Assembly (NCBI RefSeq): GCF_009696375.1
Contig: NZ_VUMD01000017.1
Span: 28,426 to 92,425, forward strand
Reading direction: 5' to 3'
DNA: 64,000 nt
DNA from: Clostridium porci
Lineage (GTDB): Bacteria > Bacillota > Clostridia > Lachnospirales > Lachnospiraceae
This document shows positions 18,201-26,067 of the stretch, one piece after another (the stretch's first letter is position 1; each line of letters starts with the position of its first letter). The notes beneath the pieces were generated by a model. That model was not told the origin of the DNA and did not search any database. It saw nothing but the letters and a program-made list of their open reading frames with translations. Made by a program: the position numbers and the translations under genes.

Positions 18201-19545
18201 AGCAGTGTGGAAGGCAATGCAGGCACTCTCTGGCAAGATTACCGCATTCGCAGCCAAAGCAGCATTTATATTAGGCTGGGCCGCTGTAATTCTTCTGGTG
18301 ATTATTTTGATCGTTAGCTTAATTTCCAACCTTTCCGAAGAAGCAAAGAAAGACCAGACTCACATGAAGCCATACAATTTCTCCCAGGATACAGAGCTTG
18401 TCCAGGAAATCATTACGGAGCTTACGCAAAAAAATGAAGCGTTTATGGCGGATATTAACGATGCAGCAAACCATCGTGGCGCCTATAGTACGACATCCGG
18501 CTTGACCACGAATGAAAATGTATCATTCTATGAATCGTACAATATTGTATTCCGTGATTCTTATGGAAACGAGTTAGAACCTACACATGTGGACTTAAAC
18601 AATACAAAAGCGATTCTTTCAATGGCAAGCAAGTTTATTTCCTATCCACTCCAAAAACCGGCAGATGCCGCTAGTCTGGCAGAGAAGAAAGCATATGAGG
18701 ACATCAAACAGCATTTTAAGGATTATTGTTATTTCCTTTGGGCGGCTACGCATCAAATTGCAATCGAAGAGTACCATCCGGGACACAGCGAAGGTGTGGA
18801 TGGCGCAATCGATAATTCCGGACTGGAAACCACCCTGGACAAGGGATTGTGTGATAAGGATGGAACAACAAAATGGTTTAAGGCCGATTTTACACAGGAT
18901 ATTATCTCACGTAGCAACGGGGATTGGGTCTGCGATTCCTGTGATGAAGTACCAAATACCGGTATGGGAGATGAACTGGATGATTTATGCACCCATGGAA
19001 AGGATGATAACTCACATGGCGGATGGAAAATGACTGGAGCAGAGCCGCGCTATGTCTTCAACTGTCAAACAGATCATCGTCATATCGACTGCGATCACGA
19101 TCCTGAAAATTATTCTTGTAGTATGGGGACTTGTGAAGATGCAGGAAATGCTGCTCCAATCTCTCACGGACACTGGGAATATGAATGGGTGTATAACTGT
19201 GGTGGCCATATGGGTTCCGTCGTTTACGTCACGATTGGAGACTTATCCAGAGATCCAGGTTTTAATGCTGCGAAAGATGTTGACTACAGTGCTGTCGGAC
19301 AATATGGAGACAGCATCTCCGGAGATGATATTTTAAATGATTCCGGTACATTAACATACCGCGGATATGCTTATACCAAATCCGTCGATCAAAGTTCCAC
19401 ACCATTTGTCTATGTGTACACGTTAGTAGAAGATGATAGCACATACGAAGGCAGCACAGAGGAAGAAGCAATGAATAAATTCCAGCAACATGTTGACACT
19501 CTTCCTCCAAAAGAAACAGAGAATGCTGAAACGAACACTGAATAA
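15208..19545 (+). CDS. giant conjugation-module membrane protein, 1445 aa
   Basis: Start ATG 15208 has AAAGGAGG 8 nt upstream; an earlier in-frame ATG (15187) lies before the ribosome site. Residues 1-125 form a folded cytoplasmic domain. About 130-650 is a very Ser/Glu/Thr/His/Gln-rich low-complexity linker. A helical Ala/Met-rich region follows to about 1015, then one strong membrane segment (about 1018-1042). The C-terminal outside domain contains a Cys/His-rich zinc-like cluster (about 1240-1335: CDSCD, CTHG, CQTDHRH, CDHD, CSMGTC). The architecture resembles large unnamed proteins next to secreted hydrolases in clostridial conjugative elements, so a mating-channel or surface role is likely but unproven. 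Confidence 0.75.
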   Translation: MRDEQMMNQSLSIVIKLYQSFLQGLPDLFEGIDTFKASAYYQDVLRRDIKQTDECLCIAAEDEAVRLVEIKLQEKGIPWEKRKASDLQGVVKANGMFVFLCRGIDEQRVREAMREVQLEFERSHRPEPEMDAEKEQDEAELERERESERTTSDEEMPEKESETEHTDTSQENDDSDDLEAEEASKKQKKKKTTSTYLKQERPAYNHDLHRQETYTTSERAPVYQEPQHSKSPEPSYHHPEESYQRERESHSYTERSHSSEQHRDPRPESVQREGLAGYNRYRETDFSHRSAKNESSESEHSYASTYKSDIHKEEKAKHDGQFVSEKFQREPERRKEESTPASQTTSRDSEAYVKKEHITAKKPVLESTREIARTSTGEATRETTGSNAVERPQHIDPSTSANQPHSYIEKRTEPLKQESTRMGGFQSIGNERTIAETGRQASRPITSTEQSSHSTTKTQHSMAKTAGEQSGTIQILGSGHDIQESTGVPSTTTRGGFFNESARHKAAEAVRQATRKVENNVGGYQPTHSPKDVVNPEHIVKALRGQQNAESGKISEKKIVVTTISRNSFESTANSSMQDQSSEKSAPDASIGEQSTVHQSTKQKEASTSQWDTRHSTLQSGYTPKNDQHVVSMNNDWERQILMSRRFYHMRDILSPDHFKTVFRASRRIAMQSVLSRETEAGQVAMNAIDYASPLAIAMQRKLLANGAMQIARTTQCSTTLLASFYATQKGITLQQANVALANMTMLDISMVCAGKGRLSLADMETLKNAGDLFSLGEGRSLMSAIARLDNNTFLAWVQNAPISEDLKKALMGIPVKDLTPAKLQSLLKQFSGTNDIQMLKTLYASKINARYGLPKGSGFHTVLKGWLTRLLKSSMKDSDAARALGQILGVSQQTYMAYRAGMRLLLTILNKIPFKNKEQLVSEVAFKIMADPMKAARVKAAESVKTAGMKAGSKLLGKHGTKLMQKRSVQHATSALKFIAHPMQSIGAKLSSKFGETAVWKAMQALSGKITAFAAKAAFILGWAAVILLVIILIVSLISNLSEEAKKDQTHMKPYNFSQDTELVQEIITELTQKNEAFMADINDAANHRGAYSTTSGLTTNENVSFYESYNIVFRDSYGNELEPTHVDLNNTKAILSMASKFISYPLQKPADAASLAEKKAYEDIKQHFKDYCYFLWAATHQIAIEEYHPGHSEGVDGAIDNSGLETTLDKGLCDKDGTTKWFKADFTQDIISRSNGDWVCDSCDEVPNTGMGDELDDLCTHGKDDNSHGGWKMTGAEPRYVFNCQTDHRHIDCDHDPENYSCSMGTCEDAGNAAPISHGHWEYEWVYNCGGHMGSVVYVTIGDLSRDPGFNAAKDVDYSAVGQYGDSISGDDILNDSGTLTYRGYAYTKSVDQSSTPFVYVYTLVEDDSTYEGSTEEEAMNKFQQHVDTLPPKETENAETNTE

Positions 19546-19582
19546 ACACCAACAGGATAAAAGTGAAAATAAGGAAATGATT

Positions 19583-19604
19583 GGCGGAACCAGTAGGTTC
19601 CGCC
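19583..19604 (+). promoter_or_regulatory. intercistronic perfect hairpin
   Basis: GGCGGAACC AGTA GGTTCCGCC, a 9-bp GC-rich stem without T-run, 31 nt before the GTG of the next gene. Probably an RNA processing or stability element rather than a terminator. Confidence 0.55.
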
Positions 19605-19634
19605 AGGACAAAGCATAGACAGGAGGATAAAATT

Positions 19635-22600
19635 GTGACAAATCATAAGCACTTATATTTCAACAAGAAATTGGGATTGCTTTGGCTGTTTCTTTGCACA
19701 TTATTGCTCTGCCCATTTTTAACGATACGAGCACAGGCTGCAACGGAAAAAGCATATCTCTACTTTTTTACAATTGATGGGGAGCAAGTTGATACATTGA
19801 GTAAAAAAGTAAGCAAAAAAACGAGTTATATGTTCAAAAATCCAGATCCTTATAAATACCTGCCTATCGAAGAAGATGGAGATGAACCACTTTACCCAGA
19901 GTTATACTATCAGGTAACGGGTATTGAATGGGAGGAGAAAGATGCATCTGGAAAACATATTGCCACTTATAAAGAAGGAGATACCTTTGAATGGTCAGAA
20001 GGTGATCACTTCTTTTATGTGAAATCTGATAATCCGATTTTAACTGGTGAAAATACCATGGATTTAACCTGGGAAGAACGCGTTCACCTGTATTTTTATA
20101 ATGTAAATGGAGACGAGATCTACAGCCTTGCAAAGGACATTAGCCCCAAAGACGAATTTACATTTGCAGATCCCGCACCATACACGTATTGGTTTGAAAG
20201 TGGGGAGGATGCGGAAGGTGAAGAGGATCCATCCGATACTTTGCATGGAACTGGCATTTATTGGTACTGTATGGATGAAAAAGACAAGGAATACCTGTTT
20301 GCATCCAAAGATAAAGCACGTTTTCGCCCTGGCGTATATGAATTTTATATTATGACGGATGATCCCGTGCAGATATCATTTTATTACCCAATCAACTATG
20401 ACACTTATTATACTGCGGATGATATGTCGGGAGCCATCTATGCATCTTTGGAAACAAAAGTTGGAGAGACGATTCAATTAAAAAAATCTCTTGGAGCGCT
20501 TTTATGGGAGAGTACATTTAAGGGCTGGACTGAGGAAAATCATGATCAGTTGTATCGTGGTGGGGCTTCATTCAAAATCATGAAAAATCAGGACCTCAAT
20601 TTTTTTGCCGAGTATGAGTATGACGAGAATTGGGATCCGGACGCCTTAGACCAAAACACTGGACAACCGGCCGGCGGCAAAGAAGCGGAAGAAGAGATCA
20701 ATATTGCAGATATTGAGAAAATCAATGAGGCAGCCGGTGCCGGATACGGAGTGGCAATTGATGCCAATGGTATTTTGCGTAACACCGGAAATCGTGTGCG
20801 AATCAATTCTTCACTTGGAGAACAGATGAAGGGTATTCCAGGTACGATCAAATCGCAAAAATCGCTCAGCTCCTTAAAGCCGGGTGGAGATCCGAACAAT
20901 CCAGCTGATTACAAAAAGGATAAGTATGGAAATAAAATCGAAGACTCCAAATTGCCAGTGGAGATCAATAATGTCTTACGTCAAGATGACTCCGCAATGT
21001 ATATGGACGTGTATGGGAATGCCTTCGTATATTATAGTCAATTAACACGTGATAATAATATGCGTTTGGCATATGATCGACTAACCCTGGGAAAAACAGA
21101 TTCTTGGGTTAAAAACACTTCCAATTGGGATGCTGGCGTTATTGAACGTTTCGAAGCCATTGAATTTGCTCTATTGAAGGGGAAATACCCGAAAAACGGA
21201 GAAGTGTTAATTCCAGAGGTCAAAAATGAATCCGGCGACGTGATCCAAAAAGAGATTAAATGGAAGACAAGCTATATGTCAAAATTAGCTTTCGACCGTC
21301 TCAAACCATTTAAGCAGATATGGAATGGTTGGTATGACACGTATGATGATGGACTGCTTGAGAAATACAAAGGGACATCCAACTCTGGGAATGGTGACAC
21401 AATTGTAGTTGGAAAAGCATTGCGTTCATTCACAGATTTATTCACGACCACCGCATATGCAGCAGATAACAATCAAAAGAATGAAAAAAACAGTATGGGC
21501 ATTGCCAATCAGTCAAATGTACGGATCCAAAACAGCATGGACTTAAAAAACACAAAGTTCAAACCGCAATATTATGTCCCTACAAAAACATTTGCTTTTG
21601 GATCCTTTAGCTTTAATTCCCTGGATGGCCTATCCCAAGAGGCAATCATGAATATGACGACTGTATTCAATGCGATTGTATCCGCAGGTTATACTCCGGA
21701 ATTTGCTGCAGGCGCCTGCGGTAATATGTGGCAGGAATCAAACTTTAATCCCAAGGCTGTGTCTGCATCAGGTACTTTTCATGGCATTGTACAATGGGGT
21801 GGTGGACGTTTTGAACGTTTAAAACAAATCGCAGCTGAAAACAATTCCACGTGGGATAGCTTGGACATACAGATCAAATTGATTCTGGAAGAACTTAATA
21901 GTTCTACATACTCATCATCTTTTGTGCGAAACTTAAAGCGATATAATGGGCAGAGTGATGTGAAGGGAATTGCCGACGTACAAACTGCATGTGACCTGTG
22001 GGCACGTGTGATTGAGGGATGTGTTTGTTCTGCAAACCATCCAGTCACACAATGCCCGATTGTCAATGGTGATCAATTTCAGGAATTGGCTCAGCGAAGG
22101 ATCTATGCACAAAAAATTTCCATGGCTATGCGAAGCACAGGCAGTCTGACGATAGATGCAAACGGCTATGGAGTGCCAAACAACCTGAGCAACAATAAGG
22201 TGCCATACTTCCCACAGGGCAGCAATGCGCCATGGAGCGGATTGGCATTTGGAGATAAAAATATCGCATATTCCGGATGTTCTATCACATCGTTGTCTAT
22301 GGTGGTGAGTTATCATACTGGACAATTCGTATATCCAAGCGACATTCGACAATCCATCATGGACCACAATGGAGGCAATTATAAAGCGTTCCACGTTGCC
22401 GGTGCTGGTGCTAGTAATGCGATTTATAGCGCTGTGGCATCCTATTATGGTCTAAAATGTAAATATATCTCATCAGCCACAGAAGTGACCGCAGCCCTAC
22501 AAAGAGGCTTGCCAGTCATCATTTCTGTGAAAGGAGCCAAAAGAGGAGCGCCAACCAACACCTTTACATCGAACGCCCATCTGATGGTGATTACTGGTAT

Positions 22601-22721
22601 GGATGCTGCTGGAAATTATTATATCAACAATCCGAGTAAGCCAAACCAATGCTATGAAAGGTATTCATTATCTTTTATCATGAGTCATAAAAACAGTGGT
22701 ATGTGGGTGTTGAGCAGATAG
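19635..22721 (+). CDS. secreted two-domain peptidoglycan hydrolase (lysozyme plus C39-like peptidase)
   Basis: Starts at GTG 19635 with AGGAGG 8 nt upstream. A signal peptide (about 1-36, cut after AQA) leads into two related beta-rich repeats beginning KAYLYFFTIDGE and RVHLYFYNVNGDE. A long region follows, then a phage-tail-lysozyme-type domain (about 670-830, GACGNMWQESNFNPKA with the catalytic Glu). Last is a C39-like cysteine peptidase (about 850-1028) with Cys in SGCSITS, His in NAHLMVITG and NPS. Such enzymes open the cell wall for conjugation channels. It lies directly after the giant membrane protein, consistent with one transfer module. Confidence 0.88.
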   Translation: MTNHKHLYFNKKLGLLWLFLCTLLLCPFLTIRAQAATEKAYLYFFTIDGEQVDTLSKKVSKKTSYMFKNPDPYKYLPIEEDGDEPLYPELYYQVTGIEWEEKDASGKHIATYKEGDTFEWSEGDHFFYVKSDNPILTGENTMDLTWEERVHLYFYNVNGDEIYSLAKDISPKDEFTFADPAPYTYWFESGEDAEGEEDPSDTLHGTGIYWYCMDEKDKEYLFASKDKARFRPGVYEFYIMTDDPVQISFYYPINYDTYYTADDMSGAIYASLETKVGETIQLKKSLGALLWESTFKGWTEENHDQLYRGGASFKIMKNQDLNFFAEYEYDENWDPDALDQNTGQPAGGKEAEEEINIADIEKINEAAGAGYGVAIDANGILRNTGNRVRINSSLGEQMKGIPGTIKSQKSLSSLKPGGDPNNPADYKKDKYGNKIEDSKLPVEINNVLRQDDSAMYMDVYGNAFVYYSQLTRDNNMRLAYDRLTLGKTDSWVKNTSNWDAGVIERFEAIEFALLKGKYPKNGEVLIPEVKNESGDVIQKEIKWKTSYMSKLAFDRLKPFKQIWNGWYDTYDDGLLEKYKGTSNSGNGDTIVVGKALRSFTDLFTTTAYAADNNQKNEKNSMGIANQSNVRIQNSMDLKNTKFKPQYYVPTKTFAFGSFSFNSLDGLSQEAIMNMTTVFNAIVSAGYTPEFAAGACGNMWQESNFNPKAVSASGTFHGIVQWGGGRFERLKQIAAENNSTWDSLDIQIKLILEELNSSTYSSSFVRNLKRYNGQSDVKGIADVQTACDLWARVIEGCVCSANHPVTQCPIVNGDQFQELAQRRIYAQKISMAMRSTGSLTIDANGYGVPNNLSNNKVPYFPQGSNAPWSGLAFGDKNIAYSGCSITSLSMVVSYHTGQFVYPSDIRQSIMDHNGGNYKAFHVAGAGASNAIYSAVASYYGLKCKYISSATEVTAALQRGLPVIISVKGAKRGAPTNTFTSNAHLMVITGMDAAGNYYINNPSKPNQCYERYSLSFIMSHKNSGMWVLSR

Positions 22722-22732
22722 CACTATGATTT

Positions 22733-22763
22733 TCTACCGGAAATACCAAAATGTTTCCGGTAG
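22733..22763 (+). terminator. strong hairpin without clear T-run
   Basis: TCTACCGGAAA/TTTCCGGTAGA 11-bp stem just after the hydrolase stop; probably a weak terminator or 3'-end stabiliser. Confidence 0.5.
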
Positions 22764-22795
22764 AGAATATTTCCGTAGGAAGTATCATGTAGTAT

Positions 22796-22802
22796 CATAA
22801 TT
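22796..22802 (+). promoter_or_regulatory. class A CATAATT element
   Basis: ATCATAATT then GGTAAAGAAAA, 35 nt before ATG 22838. Confidence 0.6.
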
Positions 22803-22837
22803 GGTAAAGAAAATATGAAAGAAATGGAGAGAGGAAC

Positions 22838-23896
22838 ATGAAAAAAATCGCATATCTTTTTATAACACTCTGTATGTCCCTTGCAATCTTTGGATCCACT
22901 GCCTTCGCAAGAGATATTCAACTCGATGACGAGGAATCAGCAAATGACGTATTCGTCACAATATCAGCCATCGTACCGGAAGGATTTGATGAAAGAATAG
23001 AAGTCTACTTAAATCATTCCCCACATCCCCTGACAAAAGACTATCAATACTCAATGGAAATCCCATTAAACAAAGAACTGGTATATGACATTGTTGTGTT
23101 GTCGTCTACGGATGTGGAAGATAGATATGAATTTTCTGCCCCATCAACGCTTAATCCTGCCGAAACAAAAACCCTGACGATTCAGGTGACAGAACGTCCA
23201 ATGGACGCATTAGATTTTGATGAAACAGAAGACTTCAGTGGAGTCACAGAAATTACTGATCTTGATTTAACCCCACTGCAATATGATTTCTCTCATGGAC
23301 AGGAAAGTGGTATCATACATATTTCCATGAAAGATTACGGTGTGTTTGATACCGTCACTTACCGTCTTGTAGGAGACGAAATCTATGATATTACACTGGA
23401 CAGCGAACATGCTTTTCAGGCAGATGTGAAACTTCCTACAGGATCTTATTATGAAAGCTCCACAATGTCATATACGTTCCATGACTGGGTGCCAGAGAAT
23501 AATTTGAAATTTGCGTTAGAACATGCAGGTCAAATGGGAAACTTTGGCAAATATTATGATGTGACTGCCGGAGGAGAAACTACAATCAGCGATTTAGTCA
23601 TCTATATGGTTCAAGGAAGCAATTCCATGGAAGTGAATGCCAACATCATCAATGATTCCGTTGTTGTAGAGGAAAGTTTGGCGATACAGCAGGAGCATGA
23701 AAAGCAAGAGTTAGAATCAGCATTTCCTGAGTTAACAGAAACCATTGCAGAAACCGAAACCATTGCGGCTGCCCAAGAAATAGAAGTGGATTCGATCAGC
23801 ATGATGAGTCTCATCTTGGCCATTGGTGGCATGATTGCAGGATGCTGCATGATCGTTGTCATCCTATATTGGATCAGAAAGAAAAGACAAGAATAA
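22838..23896 (+). CDS. cell-surface protein with signal peptide and C-terminal membrane anchor
   Basis: 352 aa. Signal peptide residues 1-24 (ending STAFA), beta-rich extracellular part, acidic Glu/Thr/Ala stretch (about 290-315), then a membrane segment (about 325-346) and a basic tail RKKRQE that places the C-terminus inside. This is a type I membrane protein. Similar anchored proteins accompany the hydrolase and relaxase in clostridial mobile elements, so it may be part of the transfer apparatus. No enzymatic motif. Confidence 0.75.
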   Translation: MKKIAYLFITLCMSLAIFGSTAFARDIQLDDEESANDVFVTISAIVPEGFDERIEVYLNHSPHPLTKDYQYSMEIPLNKELVYDIVVLSSTDVEDRYEFSAPSTLNPAETKTLTIQVTERPMDALDFDETEDFSGVTEITDLDLTPLQYDFSHGQESGIIHISMKDYGVFDTVTYRLVGDEIYDITLDSEHAFQADVKLPTGSYYESSTMSYTFHDWVPENNLKFALEHAGQMGNFGKYYDVTAGGETTISDLVIYMVQGSNSMEVNANIINDSVVVEESLAIQQEHEKQELESAFPELTETIAETETIAAAQEIEVDSISMMSLILAIGGMIAGCCMIVVILYWIRKKRQE

Positions 23897-23941
23897 AATC
23901 AGGTGTTATTCATTGTAACAGTTGACTATGAGGTCATGTTC

Positions 23942-23972
23942 AAAGGCATCGCATTATGCGGTGCCTTTTTGG
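23942..23972 (+). terminator. rho-independent terminator
   Basis: AAAGGCATCGC ATTAT GCGGTGCCTTT then TT. Confidence 0.8.
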
Positions 23973-23987
23973 TACCCCAAAGTCAAA

Positions 23988-24012
23988 ATGCTAATATTAG
24001 CGTTTCACACAC
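23988..24012 (+). other. candidate oriT-like inverted repeat upstream of the relaxase
   Basis: A perfect 12-bp palindrome GCTAATATTAGC followed by GTTTCACACAC lies between the terminator and the relaxase gene, where MobV elements usually carry oriT. Position is the main argument; the nick motif is not a clear match. Confidence 0.3.
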
Positions 24013-24024
24013 GACATCTCCTTG

Positions 24025-24031
24025 CATAATT
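24025..24031 (+). promoter_or_regulatory. class A CATAATT element of the relaxase
   Basis: TGCATAATT 30 nt before ATG 24062. Confidence 0.65.
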
Positions 24032-24061
24032 TTCTCACAACACAACAGGAGGAATGATGTT

Positions 24062-25042
24062 ATGGCAAAACAAATTTTACAAATCGAGTCCATACACTCT
24101 GCACAGGCGTTTGCAGCAAAATTTAAGCACAATTATCGCATTGGCAATGTGCCAAATGCAGATCCAAGCCGCATGCATCAAAATGAACAGATCATTCGGC
24201 TGCCGGTAGGCGAAACCTACAACAGCTTTTTTGAAAAACGAGTGATGGCTCTACCATATTATGAAACTCATAAAATCAGAAAGAATGCCACTCAAGGTTG
24301 GGAAATCATGATGTCTTTCGGTACCAACGACCTGCCACCAAATTTTTCCATCAAACAGTGGACAGAACAATCAAAGCGATTTTTGGAAGATCAGTTTGGT
24401 AAGGAGAATATTGCATCCGCCGTGCTTCACATGGATGAGGGAACCCCTCACATTCATGCGGTGGTAATCCCAGTCAAAGATGGGAAGTTAAGTGCCAGGG
24501 CCTTTATTAAAGATCGTCAGGAAATGCGTGATTTACATACCAAATATCACGAATACACAAAGGAGTGTGGATTAGAACCGGAAAATCGATACATGCAGAT
24601 TGACCACACAAAAGTGGGGAAATTTTATGCGAACATCAATCTTGCACTCGAAAAGTCGTTGCCAGGTCCAGAAGCAGGGGAAAGTATCTCAGAATATGCC
24701 AAGCGTGCCAATGAATTTTATCAGAACCAGTCACTACGCACATTTCATATCGAACATCAAGCAAAACAGTTAGCGAAAGAAAAGGATGCCTTAGAGAAAG
24801 CGAACAAAACAATCGAAGAGCGGACTGCAAAAGATTATCAACAGCAAATTGATGCCATTATGAAAGAGATCGGCAACGTCCAAAATGCAAAACATGCCAT
24901 CCAGTATCGGGATTCTTTGCAGCAGGCCATTGAGTGGACAAGAGAACAGGATCCGGAAATGGCAGAGAGCATTGAACAGATTATCTCGAATATGCAATAC
25001 AAATACAATCGAGCAGTGCAAAATCAGGATTTGGAAGTGTAA
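24062..25042 (+). CDS. MobV-type (Pre/Mob) relaxase
   Basis: Nicks oriT and leads the strand into the recipient. Visible motifs: KHNYR...NADPSRMHQN near the N-terminus (His23, Arg26; the MobV motif with conserved Asn and Asp), and the metal-binding HIH at 130-132 in GTPHIHAVVIPV. The C-terminal third (about 230-326) is a coiled coil. It is shorter than MobM-type relaxases because the C-terminal region is reduced. ATG 24062 follows AGGAGG by 9 nt. Together with topoisomerase III and the hydrolase it makes the element mobilisable or conjugative. Confidence 0.92.
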   Translation: MAKQILQIESIHSAQAFAAKFKHNYRIGNVPNADPSRMHQNEQIIRLPVGETYNSFFEKRVMALPYYETHKIRKNATQGWEIMMSFGTNDLPPNFSIKQWTEQSKRFLEDQFGKENIASAVLHMDEGTPHIHAVVIPVKDGKLSARAFIKDRQEMRDLHTKYHEYTKECGLEPENRYMQIDHTKVGKFYANINLALEKSLPGPEAGESISEYAKRANEFYQNQSLRTFHIEHQAKQLAKEKDALEKANKTIEERTAKDYQQQIDAIMKEIGNVQNAKHAIQYRDSLQQAIEWTREQDPEMAESIEQIISNMQYKYNRAVQNQDLEV

Positions 25043-25063
25043 CTGCAACACCTACACCAGATG

Positions 25064-25084
25064 AAGCGGGAACGTCCCGCTTTT
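25064..25084 (+). terminator. rho-independent terminator
   Basis: AAGCGGGA ACG TCCCGCTT then TT. Confidence 0.85.
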
Positions 25085-25106
25085 CTGATTTTTGCAAAAA
25101 ATTTTG

Positions 25107-25113
25107 CATAATT
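25107..25113 (+). promoter_or_regulatory. class A CATAATT element
   Basis: TTGCATAATT 25 nt before ATG 25139. Confidence 0.65.
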
Positions 25114-25138
25114 AAGAAAATTCAAAGGAGGATTTTTT

Positions 25139-25942
25139 ATGATTAAAAAGTCATGCGTAAGACATATTGCCCCAATCCTTTGTGTGGGGCTGCTTTGTAC
25201 ACCAGCATATGCGACGGAAACACAGGAAACAGAAAGAATTTCCGTATCAGAAGAAATGGATATGGTACAGCGAAATGCTGTGGAGGAATCTATGAAGGAT
25301 CAGACGGCGGTGCCGGAAAATGAAGGTACAGACACCAATCAGGAAATGGAGTCTGTGGCGGAATCGACAGAAGATAGTTTGGAAGAAAGCACTTCTGAAG
25401 CACAGGAGACAACCGAAGAAGCTACCATCAACACTATTGCTGCGGACCCAGCAGAGACCGGCATCAATGAAACAGCGCCAGAAGACAGTGTCGATGAAAC
25501 AATGCTGGAAACCACCGAAAGCACAGAGGGAGAAACTGATTCCGACCTCATTTCTGTGATTGAAAGTGAATCCGGAGTAGATGCAGATGGGTTTGTGACG
25601 ATGAATATCTCAGCTGCAGAGAATGTCACGTTGCCAGTCACAGTGACCATGAAGGACAAGAGCGGAGCATTTTCGTTCACAGTCAGCTATCAGAATCAGC
25701 CGGTCAAAATTAAACCTGGCAGCTACCATATTACCAAAGTAGTAGATGGCGAAAATAAGGAGCTGGCCAATGGTGCAAACCTCGTGATCCCGGAGGAAAA
25801 TGGAGAGGTGTATTTGGATTTTACCAAACCGGCAGAAGAAAATAATAGTCTGTTTTCTCAGTTTGCGATCACCAATCTGTTCTTCCTTCCAATCGCTTTC
25901 CTTTTATTTCTGGCATACAAATGGTGGTTAAAACACAATTAA
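25139..25942 (+). CDS. anchored surface protein with acidic stalk
   Basis: 267 aa. Signal peptide 1-22 (ending AYA), a Glu/Thr/Ser-rich stalk (about 25-140), a small beta domain (about 145-230), and a C-terminal membrane segment (about 243-262) ending KWWLKHN. Same overall plan as the 352-aa protein at 22838, so they may be functionally related parts of the surface or transfer machinery. AAAGGAGG lies 8 nt before the start. Confidence 0.75.
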   Translation: MIKKSCVRHIAPILCVGLLCTPAYATETQETERISVSEEMDMVQRNAVEESMKDQTAVPENEGTDTNQEMESVAESTEDSLEESTSEAQETTEEATINTIAADPAETGINETAPEDSVDETMLETTESTEGETDSDLISVIESESGVDADGFVTMNISAAENVTLPVTVTMKDKSGAFSFTVSYQNQPVKIKPGSYHITKVVDGENKELANGANLVIPEENGEVYLDFTKPAEENNSLFSQFAITNLFFLPIAFLLFLAYKWWLKHN

Positions 25943-25956
25943 ACCTTCGTTTTTCA

Positions 25957-26004
25957 TATCCGCAACATTCTCTTTTCGACCATAAGAGAGTGGTGCGGTA
26001 TGCT
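25957..26004 (+). promoter_or_regulatory. class B promoter of topoisomerase III
   Basis: Box TATCCGCAAC 25957-25966, -35 TTCGAC/TCGACC near 25975, -10 TATGCT at 25999; box-to--10 distance 42. Confidence 0.65.
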
Positions 26005-26067
26005 ATGGGTAATGTAAATACTCATTGACCATACAGGAAATTATCACATCAAAGAGAGGATAGTACA

